NCBI RefSeq assembly: GCF_002288925.2
Contig: NW_022098066.1
Coordinates: forward strand, 83,633,867-83,697,866
Direction of reading: 5' to 3'
Source: Delphinapterus leucas
Lineage: Eukaryota > Chordata > Mammalia > Artiodactyla > Monodontidae
Length of the DNA: 64,000 nucleotides
Below the pieces are notes generated by a model, which had not been told where the DNA came from, ran no database searches, and saw only the letters and a list, made by a program, of their open reading frames with translations. This document shows, piece by piece, positions 21,935-33,002 of the stretch. Each line of letters opens with the position of its first letter. Position 1 is the stretch's first letter. The position numbers and the translations under genes were made by a program.

Positions 21935-21937
<3 letters not shown>
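21406..21937. other. Unassigned sequence
   Basis: A 175-codon frame (21521-22048) runs through here and into the (TG)n repeat. Its tail is a V-C repeat from the microsatellite; no domain recognised. Confidence 0.45.

Positions 21938-21984
<47 letters not shown>
21938..21984 (+). repeat. (TG)n microsatellite
   Basis: Uninterrupted (TG) of about 47 bp. Likely length-polymorphic and able to adopt Z-DNA. Confidence 0.98.
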
Positions 21985-21985
<1 letters not shown>

Positions 21986-22297
21986 GTGGAGGGAAGGCAG
22001 ATTGAGATGGGGGACCAGTGTAAGGGTGCCCCAGTATTAACACATTGAAACACCCAGTACAAATGACTGAATTGAATACTTTCATGAAACTAAAGAAAAT
22101 TAGCAGTCTACACTAAGAAATGTTTTACCCAAGTGTCAAAGATCTTGATCGTCCTCAAAAGGCTAAATTTTTCCAGCTTCAAACATTTTCTAGCATTTCC
22201 TAGTTGTAGTCAGTCCTCTGAGAGATCCAAGAAGCCCTAGAACTCTACCGTAAACAAAAAGATCTGAAACACTGCATTTAACAACATGTGTTAGAGG

Positions 22298-22454
22298 GAC
22301 TTCCCTGACAGTCCAGTGGTTAAGACTCTGTGCTTCCAATGCAGGGGGCTCGGGTTCAATCCCTGGTCAGGGAACTAAGATCCCACGTGCCATGCGGTGT
22401 GGCCTAAATAAATAAATAAAGTTTCTTATTAAAAACAAATAAACAAACAAAAAA
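22298..22454 (+). mobile_element. Short CHR-related tRNA SINE
   Basis: About 157 bp from GACTTCCCTGACAGTCCAGT through GGTTCAATCCCTGGTCAGGG to AAATAAATAAATAAAG. A perfect 15-bp TSD (AACATGTGTTAGAGG) lies at 22283-22297 and 22455-22469. Same subtype as 45610; distinct from the GGCGCAGTGG copies. Confidence 0.96.
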
Positions 22455-22594
22455 AACATGTGTTAGAGGTTTCTTACCTCAGGAGATTTTGGTATTCTTT
22501 GTTTAGTTATTACATCATTTTGTTAATTTTTTCCTTTAATAATTTTATCTTTTATACCAGTATCTAATCAGTGTCCTTTAGATACTCTACTTTT

Positions 22595-22870
22595 CACCAC
22601 AAAAAGGACCTTTTCTTCTGATTATATAAATAATACTCAGTGTAAAAAAATATTCCGCAATACATAAACCATAAGGAAGAATGTAGAAAGTCACCTGAAA
22701 TGCCACCACCCTGAAATAATCACCGTTAACAGTGATTATATCTATATAATCTACATTATCAACATCTATATTTATATAGATATATAGACACATTTGTGAC
22801 TTTTCATGAAATTTTTTAAACTATGAATACCATTTTTTTCTTCAGTGCAGTATTCTAGATATTCCTAGTG
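22595..22870 (+). repeat. Ancient interspersed repeat, likely LINE-derived
   Basis: Same family as 11860-12150: GCCACCACCCTGAAATAATC, ACCGTTAACAGTGATTATAT and later CAGTGCAGTATTCTAGATAT. Subfamily unknown. Confidence 0.5.
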
Positions 22871-23170
22871 ACACAAGGATCTTGGAAATAGGTTGGTATC
22901 TGATATGTATCTCAGATTTATCTAACCTGTATATAACTAGATATATGTATCATAAAATATCTATAAGTAGATACAGATTTATATAGCTAGCTATGTATAA
23001 CTGCCTAAATAGAGATCAGCTTATATGACGTGTGTATTTTTATTTGGAATTCTGCTATGAATTCCTACATTATCAATCAATCATCATGTACATATAATAA
23101 AAAATATGATACATTTGCTCTTTTAAAAGTTTAATACATAATTCATGATTTGTTGTGTTGAAGGGTAACC
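22871..23170. repeat. AT-rich, imperfect GATA/ATAT sequence
   Basis: AT-rich with scattered TATCTATA, TAGATATA and TATAACTAG words, not a clean tandem array. Confidence 0.6.
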
Positions 23171-23326
23171 TGGTGTGTGGGAACATGGGAACATGGCCTA
23201 TGTCAGAACCATAGGTCAGGAGAGCTTATGATCGGGCTCTAAACCTAAGAGAGTGTTTGAAATTCAAAATCTTAAGTGATCACAGCTGAACGTAAACCAG
23301 AACACAGTCAAAAAACGTAAGCTCTG

Positions 23327-23620
23327 GGGCTCCCCTGGTGGCGCAGTGGTTGATAATCTGCCTGCCAATGCAGGGGACATGGGTTCGAGCCCTGGTCTGG
23401 GAAGATCCCTACATGCCGCAGAGCAACTAGGCCGGTGAGCCACAACTACTGAGCCTGCGCGTCTGGAGCCTGTGCTCCGCAACAAGAGAGGCTGCGATAG
23501 TGAGAGGCCCACGCACCGCGTGGAAGAGTGGCCCCCGCTTGCCGCAACTAGAGAAAGCCCTCGCGCAGAAACGAAGACCCAACACAGCCAAAAATAAATA
23601 AATATTAAAAAAAAAAAAAA
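23327..23620 (+). mobile_element. CHR-type tRNA SINE (long subtype)
   Basis: Starts GGGCTCCCCTGGTGGCGCAG and ends in AAATAAATATT plus poly-A. Imperfect TSD ending in AGCTCTG on both sides (to about 23325 and 23630). A-box TGGCGCAGTGG and B-box GGTTCGAGCCC both match Pol III consensus. A 175-codon minus frame (23264-23791) is mostly this SINE. Confidence 0.95.
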
Positions 23621-23635
23621 GTCAGCTCTGAAGGG

Positions 23636-23730
23636 AACCTCTGGGACCACCTGCTCCAAATCACTCCCTTCAGAGATGATGAAACTGGGACCCAGTGAAG
23701 TGGACAGCATGTCCTGTGGGGCCAAACTTA
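23636..23730 (-). repeat. MIR-like fragment
   Basis: Antisense core: GGGACCACCTGCTCCAAATC, AGAGATGATGAAACTGGGAC, CCAGTGAAGTGGACAGC. Confidence 0.6.
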
Positions 23731-23984
23731 TACTACAATCTGCTTTCCTGAATCTCCACCTTACCTCTTTCCACCAGATTTTGTTTCCCATGATGTGTAA
23801 CGTATGGCAGAGTCGTTTTCCCTTTTTCCAAATTGCATTTACCCAGAAAAGGCTGGCATCTTCTTAATTCAGACGTTTTCAGAGACTGAGTCAGGGATGG
23901 AAACAGGGAAAGCAGAGTCCCTGAGAATTCAGATCCCGTTATGTCTAGGAAGATTAAGGGCAGAGAGAACAATAACTCATAACA

Positions 23985-24240
23985 ATAGCACGTGCATGTA
24001 GCACTCACTATGTTTTAAACCCTGCCTTACTACTTTATATGTTAATTTATGTAAATGATATGTATGTCATCTGAGCCTCACAACAACCCAATGAAGTAGC
24101 CACTGTTACCATCTCCTCTTTGCAGAGTAGGAAACCGAAGCACCCAGAAGTTAGGTACCTTCCCAGGATTAAATAACGTGAGGGACAGAGCGACCCAGCA
24201 GTCCAACACTGGAGTCCAGCCTCTTGACCACCACACCGCA
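23985..24240 (-). repeat. MIR SINE
   Basis: Antisense MIR: GTAGCACTCACTATGTTTTA, GAGCCTCACAACAACCCAAT, GTAGGAAACCGAAGCACCCA, GAGTCCAGCCTCTTGACCAC. Confidence 0.9.
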
Positions 24241-24479
24241 GAGCCTCTCACAAAGGGAGGAGCTGAGACAAACTCCAGTGATGTTGCTGAAATCACAGAA
24301 GCAGAATTAACTGAGCCCTTGCCTTTGTCACCCCACATGCCCGGCGAGAGTGCCACACAGGAGCCAGGTGATGCCAAGGGCAATTCCTAGGCCCTCTCTG
24401 TTTACGTGGCCTGCATCTGAGATTCCCGGCCAAAGCTTCCATGGCTGTTTGTTGGCCCTCTCTTGTTTCTTTGTTCTTT

Positions 24480-24700
24480 CTTTGTTTTCTCTAAAGTTTT
24501 ATTATGGAAGATCTCAAACATATGCAACAGTAGTCCAAATAATAAAATTAATCCCCAAGTTCCCAGCTTCTGCCAACAAATGCTGGCCCCTGTGGTTTTT
24601 TTTTTTTTAAATATTATTTATTTCCTTTTTTAACCCCTTTTGAATATGTTTTTACATGTTGTATAATGTACTTACTATATTAACACCATCACACACTTTA
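24480..24700 (+). repeat. Ancient repeat, likely LINE-derived
   Basis: TTATTATGGAAGATCTCAAA, CATATGCAACAGTAG and AATCCCCAAGTTCCCAGCTT match a common old mammalian repeat I cannot name. Poly-T follows at 24596. Confidence 0.5.
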
Positions 24701-24799
24701 TAGATTATTAAGCATACATACATTGGAGGGCATGCTCAAACATACGACACTAAAAAAAGTGTGGCTATCAGTGAGGTACAGACATAACTGACATGTCAA

Positions 24800-25010
24800 A
24801 ACAGAAATAGAATGTCTGGGTTCAGTTTCTGGCTCCACTGTTTAGCAGTTGAGTGACCTCATACACGTCACCTCTCTTCTCCGAGCCTCATTTTTCTCAT
24901 CCATGAAATGAGGCTAGTAATTCTACCTACCTCTCAGGGTTGATGTGTTGATCAAATGAGGTCAGGAATGTGAAAGGCTTTACAAACAGTAATGAGCCAC
25001 ATAAAGGTGA
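24800..25010 (+). repeat. MIR SINE
   Basis: Sense MIR: GTTGAGTGACCTCATACACG, TTTTTCTCATCCATGAAATG, CTACCTACCTCTCAGGGTTG. Confidence 0.9.
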
Positions 25011-26560
25011 AGAGCAAATCAGAGCAACCCAAGGTGGGATGTCTATGGCCCCGGCATTGAAAGCTGAAATCCAAGGTCAGGAAGTTCAGTTCGAGGATCA
25101 CATCAAACACGAGAGAAGAGGCATGAAGTAGAGAATCAATTGCAACTGAAGTAACGTAGGCAGGCTTTAAAATATGGCCCCTTTATCCCTCCAGGGGGCA
25201 CTTGAGGTGGCTGTAGTCACAGCTGGGTCCAGGACCCCTTCAGGTCAGTCGGGGCCTATGGGCTGCTGAGGTCATGGACTGGGGAATGGAGGCCAGGCCT
25301 TATTTGATCTTCCCAGTCGCCCTGCTTTTTGCAGCCTATTTGAACGTCTTCTTTGGATGGCATTCCCCAAAACCTTAGGTGAGGAATTCCCTCTCCAGCC
25401 CTGGCCCACTAGCTGAGCTATCCCCAGGTCAGCTTGCCAGCCAAAGGGAATTTCGAGACAGCCCTCTGTTCTCAACTCTGTGGGTTCTATTGTTTAAGTC
25501 ATATGTATGTTTGCCAACTATCCTCTGGCACTCTGCCTTATTAGACTATTGACTCCCTCCACTGTGTCTCCGAGGACACAGCAAAGGCAGGACTGGCCAC
25601 CTACAGGAAGTGGAATTAAGGTGGCACCAGGGCTGGCTTCCACGGCCAGTGGAAAAAACACAAGCACACTGTCCTCTCTTGGTGGCCACACTGCCACCTA
25701 GATGATACCCAGCCCTGTCCACTGCTGCCTAACCTGTCCCCAGCCTCCTCAGGAAGATCAACACTCTCCTGATCTCCGCCCCTGAAGTACAAGAGCCCAC
25801 AGCCGGGCCCACCACTCATGTGAGGTGGCTGACCTCTGCTATAAGGGGCTCCCTGCCTCTCATGGAGGAGACTGAGACAAACGCCATCCCTCTGCATAAT
25901 CACGAGTCAGGGGAACAAATAAACACAGACAGGCCAGCTGTCACAGCACATGAGGCTGGAGAGTAAATGAACTTGTGCACATTTTATGAGCCACTTGGAG
26001 AATATTTTTAAATTGGGGTATTTCTGCCCCAGAGTCACCCTGGGACTTGGCCCATCGACGAACTTAACGCCTGAGAATGGCAACTTTCCGAAGAGACTTA
26101 TGTGTTGGGGTTACAAAGGCCACATGCTCTGTACGTTTCCCCAGTGATCAAGGCCTACAGAGACGGCTACAATGAGACCCAGGGGGCTGCCCAGTGGTAC
26201 AGACCCAGGGCTCTCGGTAACCCAGTCTTGCCATATTGGGGTATGTGATTTCTCTCCAATCCCAAAGGGGGATGAACATATACCATCAGGTATGAAGACT
26301 GTGGCCTGGGCTATTTGACCCATAACCCCATAATCGCAGGTGTTATTCTTCTCTGCATGTGTGCTCATTTGATGTATATTTATATCTCAGTTCCTGAGAA
26401 ATTATCAGGCTCAACGCAGACATGACAGATGGAAAAAACAGCCTTTTAGGACTTAAAGGATTTAGAAGCTGCTTGTGACGTGTGCCACAGTTTTGAGATG
26501 TATGATTTTAAAAGATCATTTTCTTTATTAGCACCAGAAGATGCTTAGGAATTATACTTG
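25011..26560. other. Unassigned 1.5-kb stretch
   Basis: Mid-GC sequence without a repeat I can name. Frames up to 95 codons overlap on both strands at 25507-25903; no splice pair or protein motif supports a gene. Confidence 0.45.
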
Positions 26561-26564
26561 AGAA

Positions 26565-26990
26565 ACAGTGCTTGTTGGCACATTTACTGAGCTACTACAG
26601 GGTCAGGGAGGGTTTACCAAGGTTGATGAGACACAGTCCAGGCTCCAAGTCTAGTGGGGTATATAGACAGACGAACCTGCCACTTTATTACAGAGAGAGA
26701 AAACAATACTTAAAAGGGACTATTATAAAATGTCTGTGAGCACGAGAATAGAGTGACCAAGTGTGCATGGAGCGAGATTTGGGCATCAGGGAAGGCTCTG
26801 CAGAGGAAGCAATGATTAAGGGCAACCACAGTGGGGCAGGAGGGGGAATGGATATCTTGTGCCTTGCGTGCAAATGATCTGCCACCTCTAGTAGCCAGTG
26901 CCACTTGGCCACAGATTCGGTGGAGGGCTAATGAGAGATGAGGCAAGAGAAAGTGGCAGAGACCAAGTTGAGAAGGAATTGGGGTCAAGG
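26565..26990 (-). repeat. Ancient L2-like 3' UTR segment
   Basis: ATTTACTGAGCTACTACAGG, GGGCATCAGGGAAGGCTCTG and GCAATGATTAAGGGC follow the order seen at 14380 and 51920. Weakly preserved. Confidence 0.5.
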
Positions 26991-27341
26991 GACAATGTGC
27001 TGTGCTGCTCCCCAAACTAAATGAACTCTATATGCTTGTCCCGATAGTGCACCTTCACCCTGTGTTTCCTTGGCTTCTCCATCCTTCCAGTCAGATTGCT
27101 ACCCAGAGCCTCTTCAACATAGAAATTCTAGAATTTTCACTGCTTATATGCCTCTCTGGGGAATTTTCTTCATTATGCGATGGGAGCCACAGTAGAATTT
27201 TCAGCAGAGGAAGGACTTGACTTAACCAATCAATCTATCCCCAACAAACCACTGGTGGGACCTTTTGAAAATCTGGAACTTCAGGGCTGCCACTTGGCTC
27301 CAAGGTGTCTTAAATGTGAATTGGAGAAAAGTTCCCCTTCT
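26991..27341. other. Unassigned sequence
   Basis: About 350 bp, no repeat or exon recognised. Confidence 0.4.
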
Positions 27342-27353
27342 TCGAGATGCTTT

Positions 27354-27553
27354 TTTTTTTTGCAGTACGCGAGCTTCTCACTGTTGTAGCCTCTCCCGTT
27401 GAGGAGCACAGGCTCTGGACGCGCAGGCTCAGCAGCCATGGCTCACGGGCCCAGCCGCTCCACGGCATGTGGGATCTTCCCAGACCGGGGCACGAATCCG
27501 TGTCCCCTGCACCGGCAGGCGGACTCTCAACCACTGCACCACCAGGGAAGCCC
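27354..27553 (-). mobile_element. CHR-type tRNA SINE (short poly-A subtype)
   Basis: Antisense, poly-T then GCAGTACGCGAGCTTCTC, ending CCACCAGGGAAGCCC. A perfect 12-bp TSD (TCGAGATGCTTT) lies at 27342-27353 and 27554-27565. Sister copies read GCGGTACGC at the A-tail junction; here the G-to-A change makes TTTTTGCAG, a splice-acceptor-like sequence. Confidence 0.96.
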
Positions 27554-27565
27554 TCGAGATGCTTT

Positions 27566-28004
27566 ATTCCAATTGTCAGAAAAGGACTGTAATATACTGC
27601 TTTCTTTAGAACACACACTTTACTGCCACCTGCCAGAAAATTATAATACTGTGTACAAATCGAGAATGTGTAAAGTATAAATGGAACCTCCTTCAATGTG
27701 TCATCCTTACAGTACTCAACCTGCACAACCACACATAGCAATCTGACCGGAGAAGGGCTCACCCATCTGCTTTGTTAAAGTGAAGCTGCTGGAGAGGCAG
27801 CAGAGGCAGAGATCCAGTGGGGCAGTGACGGGAAGGAGCAGAAAGGATCCCTGCCAACCTGTCCTATACAAAAACATCATGAGCACGAAGACTGCCCTTG
27901 GCTCTCTCCAATGTCACCAGACACTGACAGTAGGACTGAAGCTGGGACCTGGTAACATCCTTTTCTACCCCTTGTCTACCCAGCTCCACCCCCACCCAGA
28001 CTGC
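27566..28004. other. Unassigned sequence
   Basis: About 440 bp, nothing recognised. Confidence 0.4.
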
Positions 28005-28145
28005 CCACTACCTTTTAGAGACATCCTCATCCCTTCCGTTTTTGCTCAAATGTCACCTTCTCAGGATGGTATACTTCACCACCTTGTTTAAAATTGTAAA
28101 ACCCAGTGGCACCCCCCCAAAACTTCCCTTGCTTTATACATCTTT
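28005..28145 (+). repeat. L2 LINE 3' part, upstream piece
   Basis: GCTCAAATGTCACCTTCTCA and GTAAAACCCAGTGGCACC belong to an L2 that continues at 28504 beyond an inserted SINE. Confidence 0.75.
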
Positions 28146-28160
28146 TGACACACCATATAT

Positions 28161-28488
28161 ATATGTATTTTTTAATCTATTTGTTTAATTTATTTATTTT
28201 TGGCTGCGTTGGGTCTTCGTTGCTACACGCGGGCTTCTCCCTAGTAGTGGTGAGCGGGGGCTACTTTTCATTGCGGTGCATGGGCTTCTCACTGCGGTGG
28301 CTTCTCTTGTTGTGGAGCACGGGCCCTAGGCGCAAAGGCTTCAGTAGTTGTGGCACGCAGGCTCAGTAGTTGTGGCTCGCGGGCTTAGTGGCTCCACAGC
28401 ATGTGGGATCTTCCCAGACCAGGGCTCGAACCCGTGTTCCCTGCATTGGCAGACCGATTCTTAACCACTATGCCACCAGGGAAGCCCC
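28161..28488 (-). mobile_element. CHR-type tRNA SINE inserted in L2
   Basis: Antisense long-subtype copy, poly-T/ATTTATTTATTT to CCACCAGGGAAGCCCC. A perfect 15-bp TSD (TGACACACCATATAT) at 28146-28160 and 28489-28503 splits the L2, so the SINE is younger. The antisense B-box GGCTCGAACCC is close to consensus. Confidence 0.96.
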
Positions 28489-28503
28489 TGACACACCATA
28501 TAT

Positions 28504-28650
28504 TTAATTTATTTATATGCTTATTACCTGTCTGTCCCAACTAGAATGTAAGCTCTATGAGGGTAAGGGTTTGATTGTCTCAATTGACCACTGAATCTCC
28601 AGTCCTAAGAACAGTGCCTGGCACATCCTACCCTCCCTGTTTCTGAGGCC
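28504..28650 (+). repeat. L2 LINE 3' part, downstream piece
   Basis: CCCAACTAGAATGTAAGCTC, TATGAGGGTAAGGGTTTG and AACAGTGCCTGGCACATCC are the typical L2 3' end. Continues from 28005-28145. Confidence 0.85.
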
Positions 28651-28879
28651 CACTCTCTTAGCTCTGTTGATTTTGGAAGCTTTTGTTTTTCTAACTCACG
28701 TAGTGTGATTTTCCCAAGACCTTGAGTGTCCTGTGCCCTCATCAGAGCTTCATTCCCTGGAGTAATGTACTAGGCCCTATTAAAATGTCTTTGGAAGGAT
28801 CTAGTACATTAAGTTAAAGTCCATTATCAGTACCTTTGGGTGAATTTATTGATGAGATTCCTTCCCATAATAATATGAC

Positions 28880-29035
28880 TTCACAAGAGCAATTTGTCGA
28901 GTAGGCATTATAATTCCCCATTTTATAGGTGAGGAAAGGGACGCTCAGAAACATTGAGGAGCACACCCAAGTTCCCACAGGTAGAAAGCATTAGAGCCAG
29001 GACTCAAATCCAGAGCTGCCTGAGCCTGAAGGGTA
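28880..29035 (-). repeat. MIR SINE
   Basis: Antisense MIR: ATTCCCCATTTTATAGGTGA, GGAAAGGGACGCTCAGAAAC, AGAGCCAGGACTCAAATCCA. Confidence 0.85.
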
Positions 29036-29530
29036 GAGTCAGCTGGCTGTGCACCTGTCCTCACCAGTGGTGCCTCCAACTGAAGAGCTGCTCTGGTTGG
29101 TTCACACCAGAAATTCATAGTCAGTATTCGCCAAGCAGGCCCTATTTCTCTCTCTCCACTAAACACAATTCCAGTGATAAATCATTTTCATCAAGGCAGA
29201 TGCTTTCCTATCTGGGGAATTCAAAGAAAGGAAACCAAAACAGAATCTGTCACTGTTTAACTTGAACTTGAGGAGATGATTGGACGGAATAAATTTCAGC
29301 CATTCAGATACTCCTTTGAGTAGGTTTTGTTTTTCTCTCTTCAGTGAAGTGACAAAGCAGAGAGTTGTACTGTGAGCTGTACCCTGATTCCTTAATGCTT
29401 AGCCATTTGTTTAGGATTTAAAAAAAAACCACTAGAGACAGGTGGGTTCAGCGTAGGGGGCACAAGCCTTGGAGAGATGGTCCTGAGTGGGCACTGTGGA
29501 GAGGCTGTACCAGTAATAGCATCAGGCACC
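29036..29530. other. Unassigned sequence
   Basis: About 500 bp, nothing recognised. Confidence 0.4.
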
Positions 29531-29534
29531 TGAA

Positions 29535-29600
29535 CCAAATTCATTCATCCATTGAACAACAATGGGGTACCTACTATGTTCCAGGCTTAGCCAGAGCACA
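29535..29600 (-). repeat. L2 LINE 3' end fragment
   Basis: Antisense L2 terminus: ATTCATTCATCCATTGAACA, GGTACCTACTATGTTCCAGG. Confidence 0.7.
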
Positions 29601-30320
29601 CACGTACAAGAATAAGCTTTGTTAAGAACCAAGTCCTACCCGGACTGAACTGCAGGATCAGGACCAAAATAGTTGTCAGATCCACAGGGTTCAGATCCAA
29701 CACCTGGAGAGTGATGAAGACATTAAAAGGATGAATTTCATCCTTGCGAGGGGATGGGAACTGTATACGGTTTACTGTTTGGTAAATGGCAGACATAATT
29801 GTATACAGGTGCAATCGCCTCACAGCAGGACCCTGCTGGTGACAAGCAGCCCCTCCTCAGTGAGGAACTGATGACGGCTCTTAGCCAACAGTACTCAAAG
29901 GAGTGTCCCAGTTTTGGTGGATCCAGATTTTTCTCCTTCCCTTACCCTGATTCTTCTGATCCTTCCTTTCCCATGTTCCCCACTATCCTTGTCTCAGCCC
30001 TACCTGGGGGACAGGTCACTTCCCTGCTTTCAGGAAAATCTCAATGTCATCACCAAAAGTTTGGTCTGAGCACACCCTGAATACAGAGAATGTATCCTCA
30101 CTATTATGAAGGTTTTGATCTTTTCCAATACATGTGGTACCTCATCCACCAGCATCCCTTCATCATCTTAGAGTCCCTCAGCTGCCTGTCTTCTTTTCGC
30201 CCCCCATGTTCTGTGTTGTCCTATCTGTCATGTGACAGAGGAGAGAGGGCTTGTAAACCTCTTGCAAAAAGTGTAACTGACAGGTTGGTCAGAGATGGAA
30301 ATGGGTCCCATAACTTGAAC
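29601..30320. other. Unassigned sequence
   Basis: About 720 bp; open frames up to 93 codons without recognisable domains. Confidence 0.4.
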
Positions 30321-30335
30321 ATAAATGCCATGTGA

Positions 30336-30608
30336 TTATCAAGGGGGAAAGTGGGGGAGGGATAAATTGGGAGATTGGGATTGACATATACACACCACTA
30401 TATATAAAATAGATAACTAATAAGGACCTACCGTATAGCACAGGGAACTCTACTCAATACTCTGTAGTGGCCTCTATGGGAAAAGAATCTAAAAAAGAGT
30501 GGATATACGTATATGTATAACTGGTTCACTTTGCCGTATACCAGAAAGTAACATGACATTGTAAATCAACTATACTCCAAAAAAATTAATGAAAAAATGA
30601 ATAAATAA
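30336..30608 (+). mobile_element. L1 LINE 3' end
   Basis: L1 3' UTR: GGGATTGACATATACACACC, CGTATAGCACAGGGAACTCT, CTTTGCCGTATACCAGAAAG, CAACTATACTCC and an A-rich tail. Imperfect TSD: ATAAATGCCATGTG at 30321 against ATAAATGCGTGTG at 30605. Confidence 0.9.
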
Positions 30609-30654
30609 ATGCGTGTGCTCACCATTTCCCTTTGACTGAGACCACGTGGGGTTT

Positions 30655-30860
30655 TATTTCTGTTATCATTTCATACCCAATATTGTGTGACTGTGCACTG
30701 AGCTCTGTGGATACAAAGATGAATAAGACCCACCAAGGATCTCACAGTTTAGTTGGGGAGACACAGGGAACAGATGGTGGCAATCCAAAGTGAGGAGGGC
30801 TATCATGGAGCCCAGGGGAGATGACTCATTGCTGGGGAGAGTTGAAGACACAGACTAAGC
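30655..30860 (-). repeat. L2 LINE 3' fragment
   Basis: Antisense L2: GAGCTCTGTGGATACAAAGA, TGAATAAGACCCACCAAGG, CTCACAGTTTAGTTGGGGAG. It lies just downstream of the L1 tail. Confidence 0.75.
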
Positions 30861-31324
30861 TGGGGATAAAGAAGAAGAAACCTGGAAGTGTTTTTAAGAC
30901 TCTTCCTTTAACAGGACAGTTCTGCATAAGACCTAGCAGTCATTAGATGCTGCTCTAGCCAGGAGAGGTTTTACCTTCTGCCCTCTCTCTCTAAGCTCCC
31001 TGTGTGGTCAGCATTCAGAAACAACACAGACTCTTCCAGGGTCCCTGGCAACTGCCTTCAGTGCTTCTTAACTGATTTGATGGCGGACGAAGTCAGGAAT
31101 GCAGACATGTAAATAAATGACTTTCTCAGAGTGGGAATGTCTCCATGAGATGGAGAGCTGGCCAGGCAAGCACCAGGACTACTTGGAATACACACAACCA
31201 ACACACACTTGGAAAACTGACAAAAATGACTAATCAGGCCAGGATCAGGAAGAGCAATGACCGTGCACGGCCAGTCTCCACCCAAATCTAGTGTCATAAT
31301 ATGACGCAGGTCTCAACTTCAGCA
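30861..31324. other. Unassigned sequence
   Basis: About 460 bp, nothing recognised. Confidence 0.4.
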
Positions 31325-31600
31325 TTTGTCTTTAGACAAAAGAGTAAGGTTAGTGGAAGTAATTCTTCATTTCCTCTGCATTTCTGTAGATTACTGGGAA
31401 ATTGGAATCCTTCTGGGAAACAGAAGCTCTGCTCCTGAGTTATGTTTAATTGACCTATATGAGATTAGTTTGCATATTAGTATGTTGGAGATTGATGCTC
31501 TTTTTTCTACCTCCTTTGTGGCATTTAATGAGAATTCCTGGACATGTGCGTTAAGGGGAAATTTTGTGTAGTTTTTCATGCAGTGAGAAACTATGAAAAG
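31325..31600. other. AT-rich repeat-free block with homeodomain/octamer-like words
   Basis: Contains GTTTGCAT (31468-31475), TTTAATTGAC, GAGATTAG and CATTTAATGAG. Such mixtures are common in conserved non-coding elements, but nothing here proves conservation. Open frames of 62-81 codons overlap on both strands. Confidence 0.3.
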
Positions 31601-31644
31601 TGATGTTTATCAGCAGTTTATATTCATCCCCCATCCATGATGTT

Positions 31645-31770
31645 AAGAGCTGGAAATAGAAGCAGCACTTTGGGTTCAGAGCCCAGCTCAGCCACTCCCT
31701 GTGTGAGCAAGTTACTTATTAAATCATGAGCTTTGTCCCTCAGTGCCCACATCTGTAAGGTGACAATAAC
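31645..31770 (+). repeat. MIR fragment
   Basis: Sense MIR: TTTGGGTTCAGAGCCCAGCT, CACTCCCTGTGTGAGCAAGT, CATCTGTAAGGTGACAATAA. A short L2-like piece (TTATTGAGCACCTACTGTGT) follows at 31778. Confidence 0.8.
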
Positions 31771-31819
31771 ACTATTCACCTTTATTGAGCACCTACTGTG
31801 TGCTATGCAACAAAAGGCA

Positions 31820-32060
31820 GTATACTTTGGGGTTAAAAGCATGAACTCTGGAATCATAATATCTGGGTCCATGATTCACCACTTACTAGTTATGTGACCT
31901 TAGGTAAGTCATACCAGCTCTCCATACCTTGGTTTTCTCAGCCATAAAATAGAGATAAGAGTACCTACCTCATAGAGCTGATATAAGATTAAATTACTTA
32001 ACATATGTAAAGGGCTTGGAAGAGGGCCTGGAACACAGTACTACATAACTATTAGCTATC
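31820..32060 (+). repeat. MIR SINE, nearly full length
   Basis: Sense MIR: GGTTAAAAGCATGAACTCTG, CACTTACTAGTTATGTGACC, GTACCTACCTCATAGAGCTG, AGGGCCTGGAACACAGTACT. Confidence 0.95.
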
Positions 32061-32084
32061 TTTCTAGGTACGGCATTCTTGGTT

Positions 32085-32414
32085 GAAATTTACATTCTAA
32101 TGGGAGGTAGGGGCAAAAAGTCATAAACAAGGAAACTATTTCAATATGTTAGTAGATGACAAGTGCTAAGGGGAGAAATAGGGCAGGGAAAGCCAGATTG
32201 AGAGTGCCTGGGATGGGTCACAGTTTTTAACATGGTGGTTAAGGTAGGCCTCTTAGGTAGACAGGGTGACATTTGAGCAAAGAATTGAGGGTAAAGGGAG
32301 TGGGTCAAGCCTATATCTGGGGAAAGAATATGATAACAGAGAGATCAGCTGGTACGAGAGCCCTAAGGTGAGGGTGTGCACCTAGCATGTTTGAGGAATA
32401 GTGAGTGTAGAGAA
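32085..32414 (-). repeat. Ancient L2-like element, first part
   Basis: CATTCTAATGGGAGGTAGGG, GACAAGTGCTAAGGGG, GGGTGACATTTGAGCAAAG and GCATGTTTGAGGAATAGTG are in family order. The order resumes at 33003 after an inserted LTR-like block. Confidence 0.65.
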
Positions 32415-32996
32415 GGAAAAAACTTTCCTCTATCCTCTTATGTTCTATACCTGGTGACCTGCAAATTAAACTGACAAAAAACAAATTAACAGGAGGAAAG
32501 GCAAACAAATTTTATTTGATGTTAACATTTTAATTTTGTTTCCATGTACACAGGGGTCTCACAGAAAAAGAAGTGAAAACCCAAAGAAGTAGTTAGGACT
32601 GAGATCTTATATACCATGTTTTTAAAAAGCAATAAATTTGTGGAGAAGTGACAAGACAAAGGAAAACTTTAGAGCTTCTTGGGGAAGTAAATTGTGGGAA
32701 GGTAAACACATGGAGAGAAGCTAATGGAAGATAAGCGTTCTTTCGGTAACGTTTACTTATGCAGATTCAAGTCCGTGCCATCTCCAGTAAGAGTTGTCTC
32801 CTTTTCCTGATACGGGAAGAGGATCAGGGGACGGCTTCCCAAGGGAAAATTTATACCCTGCTTTTAGGTCAACAGGGAGAGGACAGAGAGCTCAGCCTAC
32901 ATCCGCTGTTTCTCAATTGTCTTCTGCTCAGAATAATCCATACACCAAAGCAGCATGTTTTGGGATGGCATATTCTGATTCCTTTCATTAGTAAGG
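32415..32996 (-). mobile_element. LTR-like insertion inside L2-like element
   Basis: A block of about 580 bp interrupting the L2-like order. Motifs: AAATTAACAGGAGGAAAGGC, TGATATTAAC-type AT-rich start, AGCCTACATCCGCTG, CTGCTCAGAATAATCC. I recognise it as an antisense mammalian ERV LTR but not the subfamily. AAGG occurs at both junctions, a possible partial TSD. Confidence 0.5.
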
Positions 32997-33002
32997 CAGT
33001 GT

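Noticed and set aside
21521..22048. 175-codon plus-strand frame
   Set aside because: It runs into the (TG)n microsatellite, giving a V-C repeat, and shows no domain.
23264..23791. 175-codon minus-strand frame
   Set aside because: Most of it is the CHR SINE at 23327-23620. The same kind of peptide recurs wherever such a SINE occurs.
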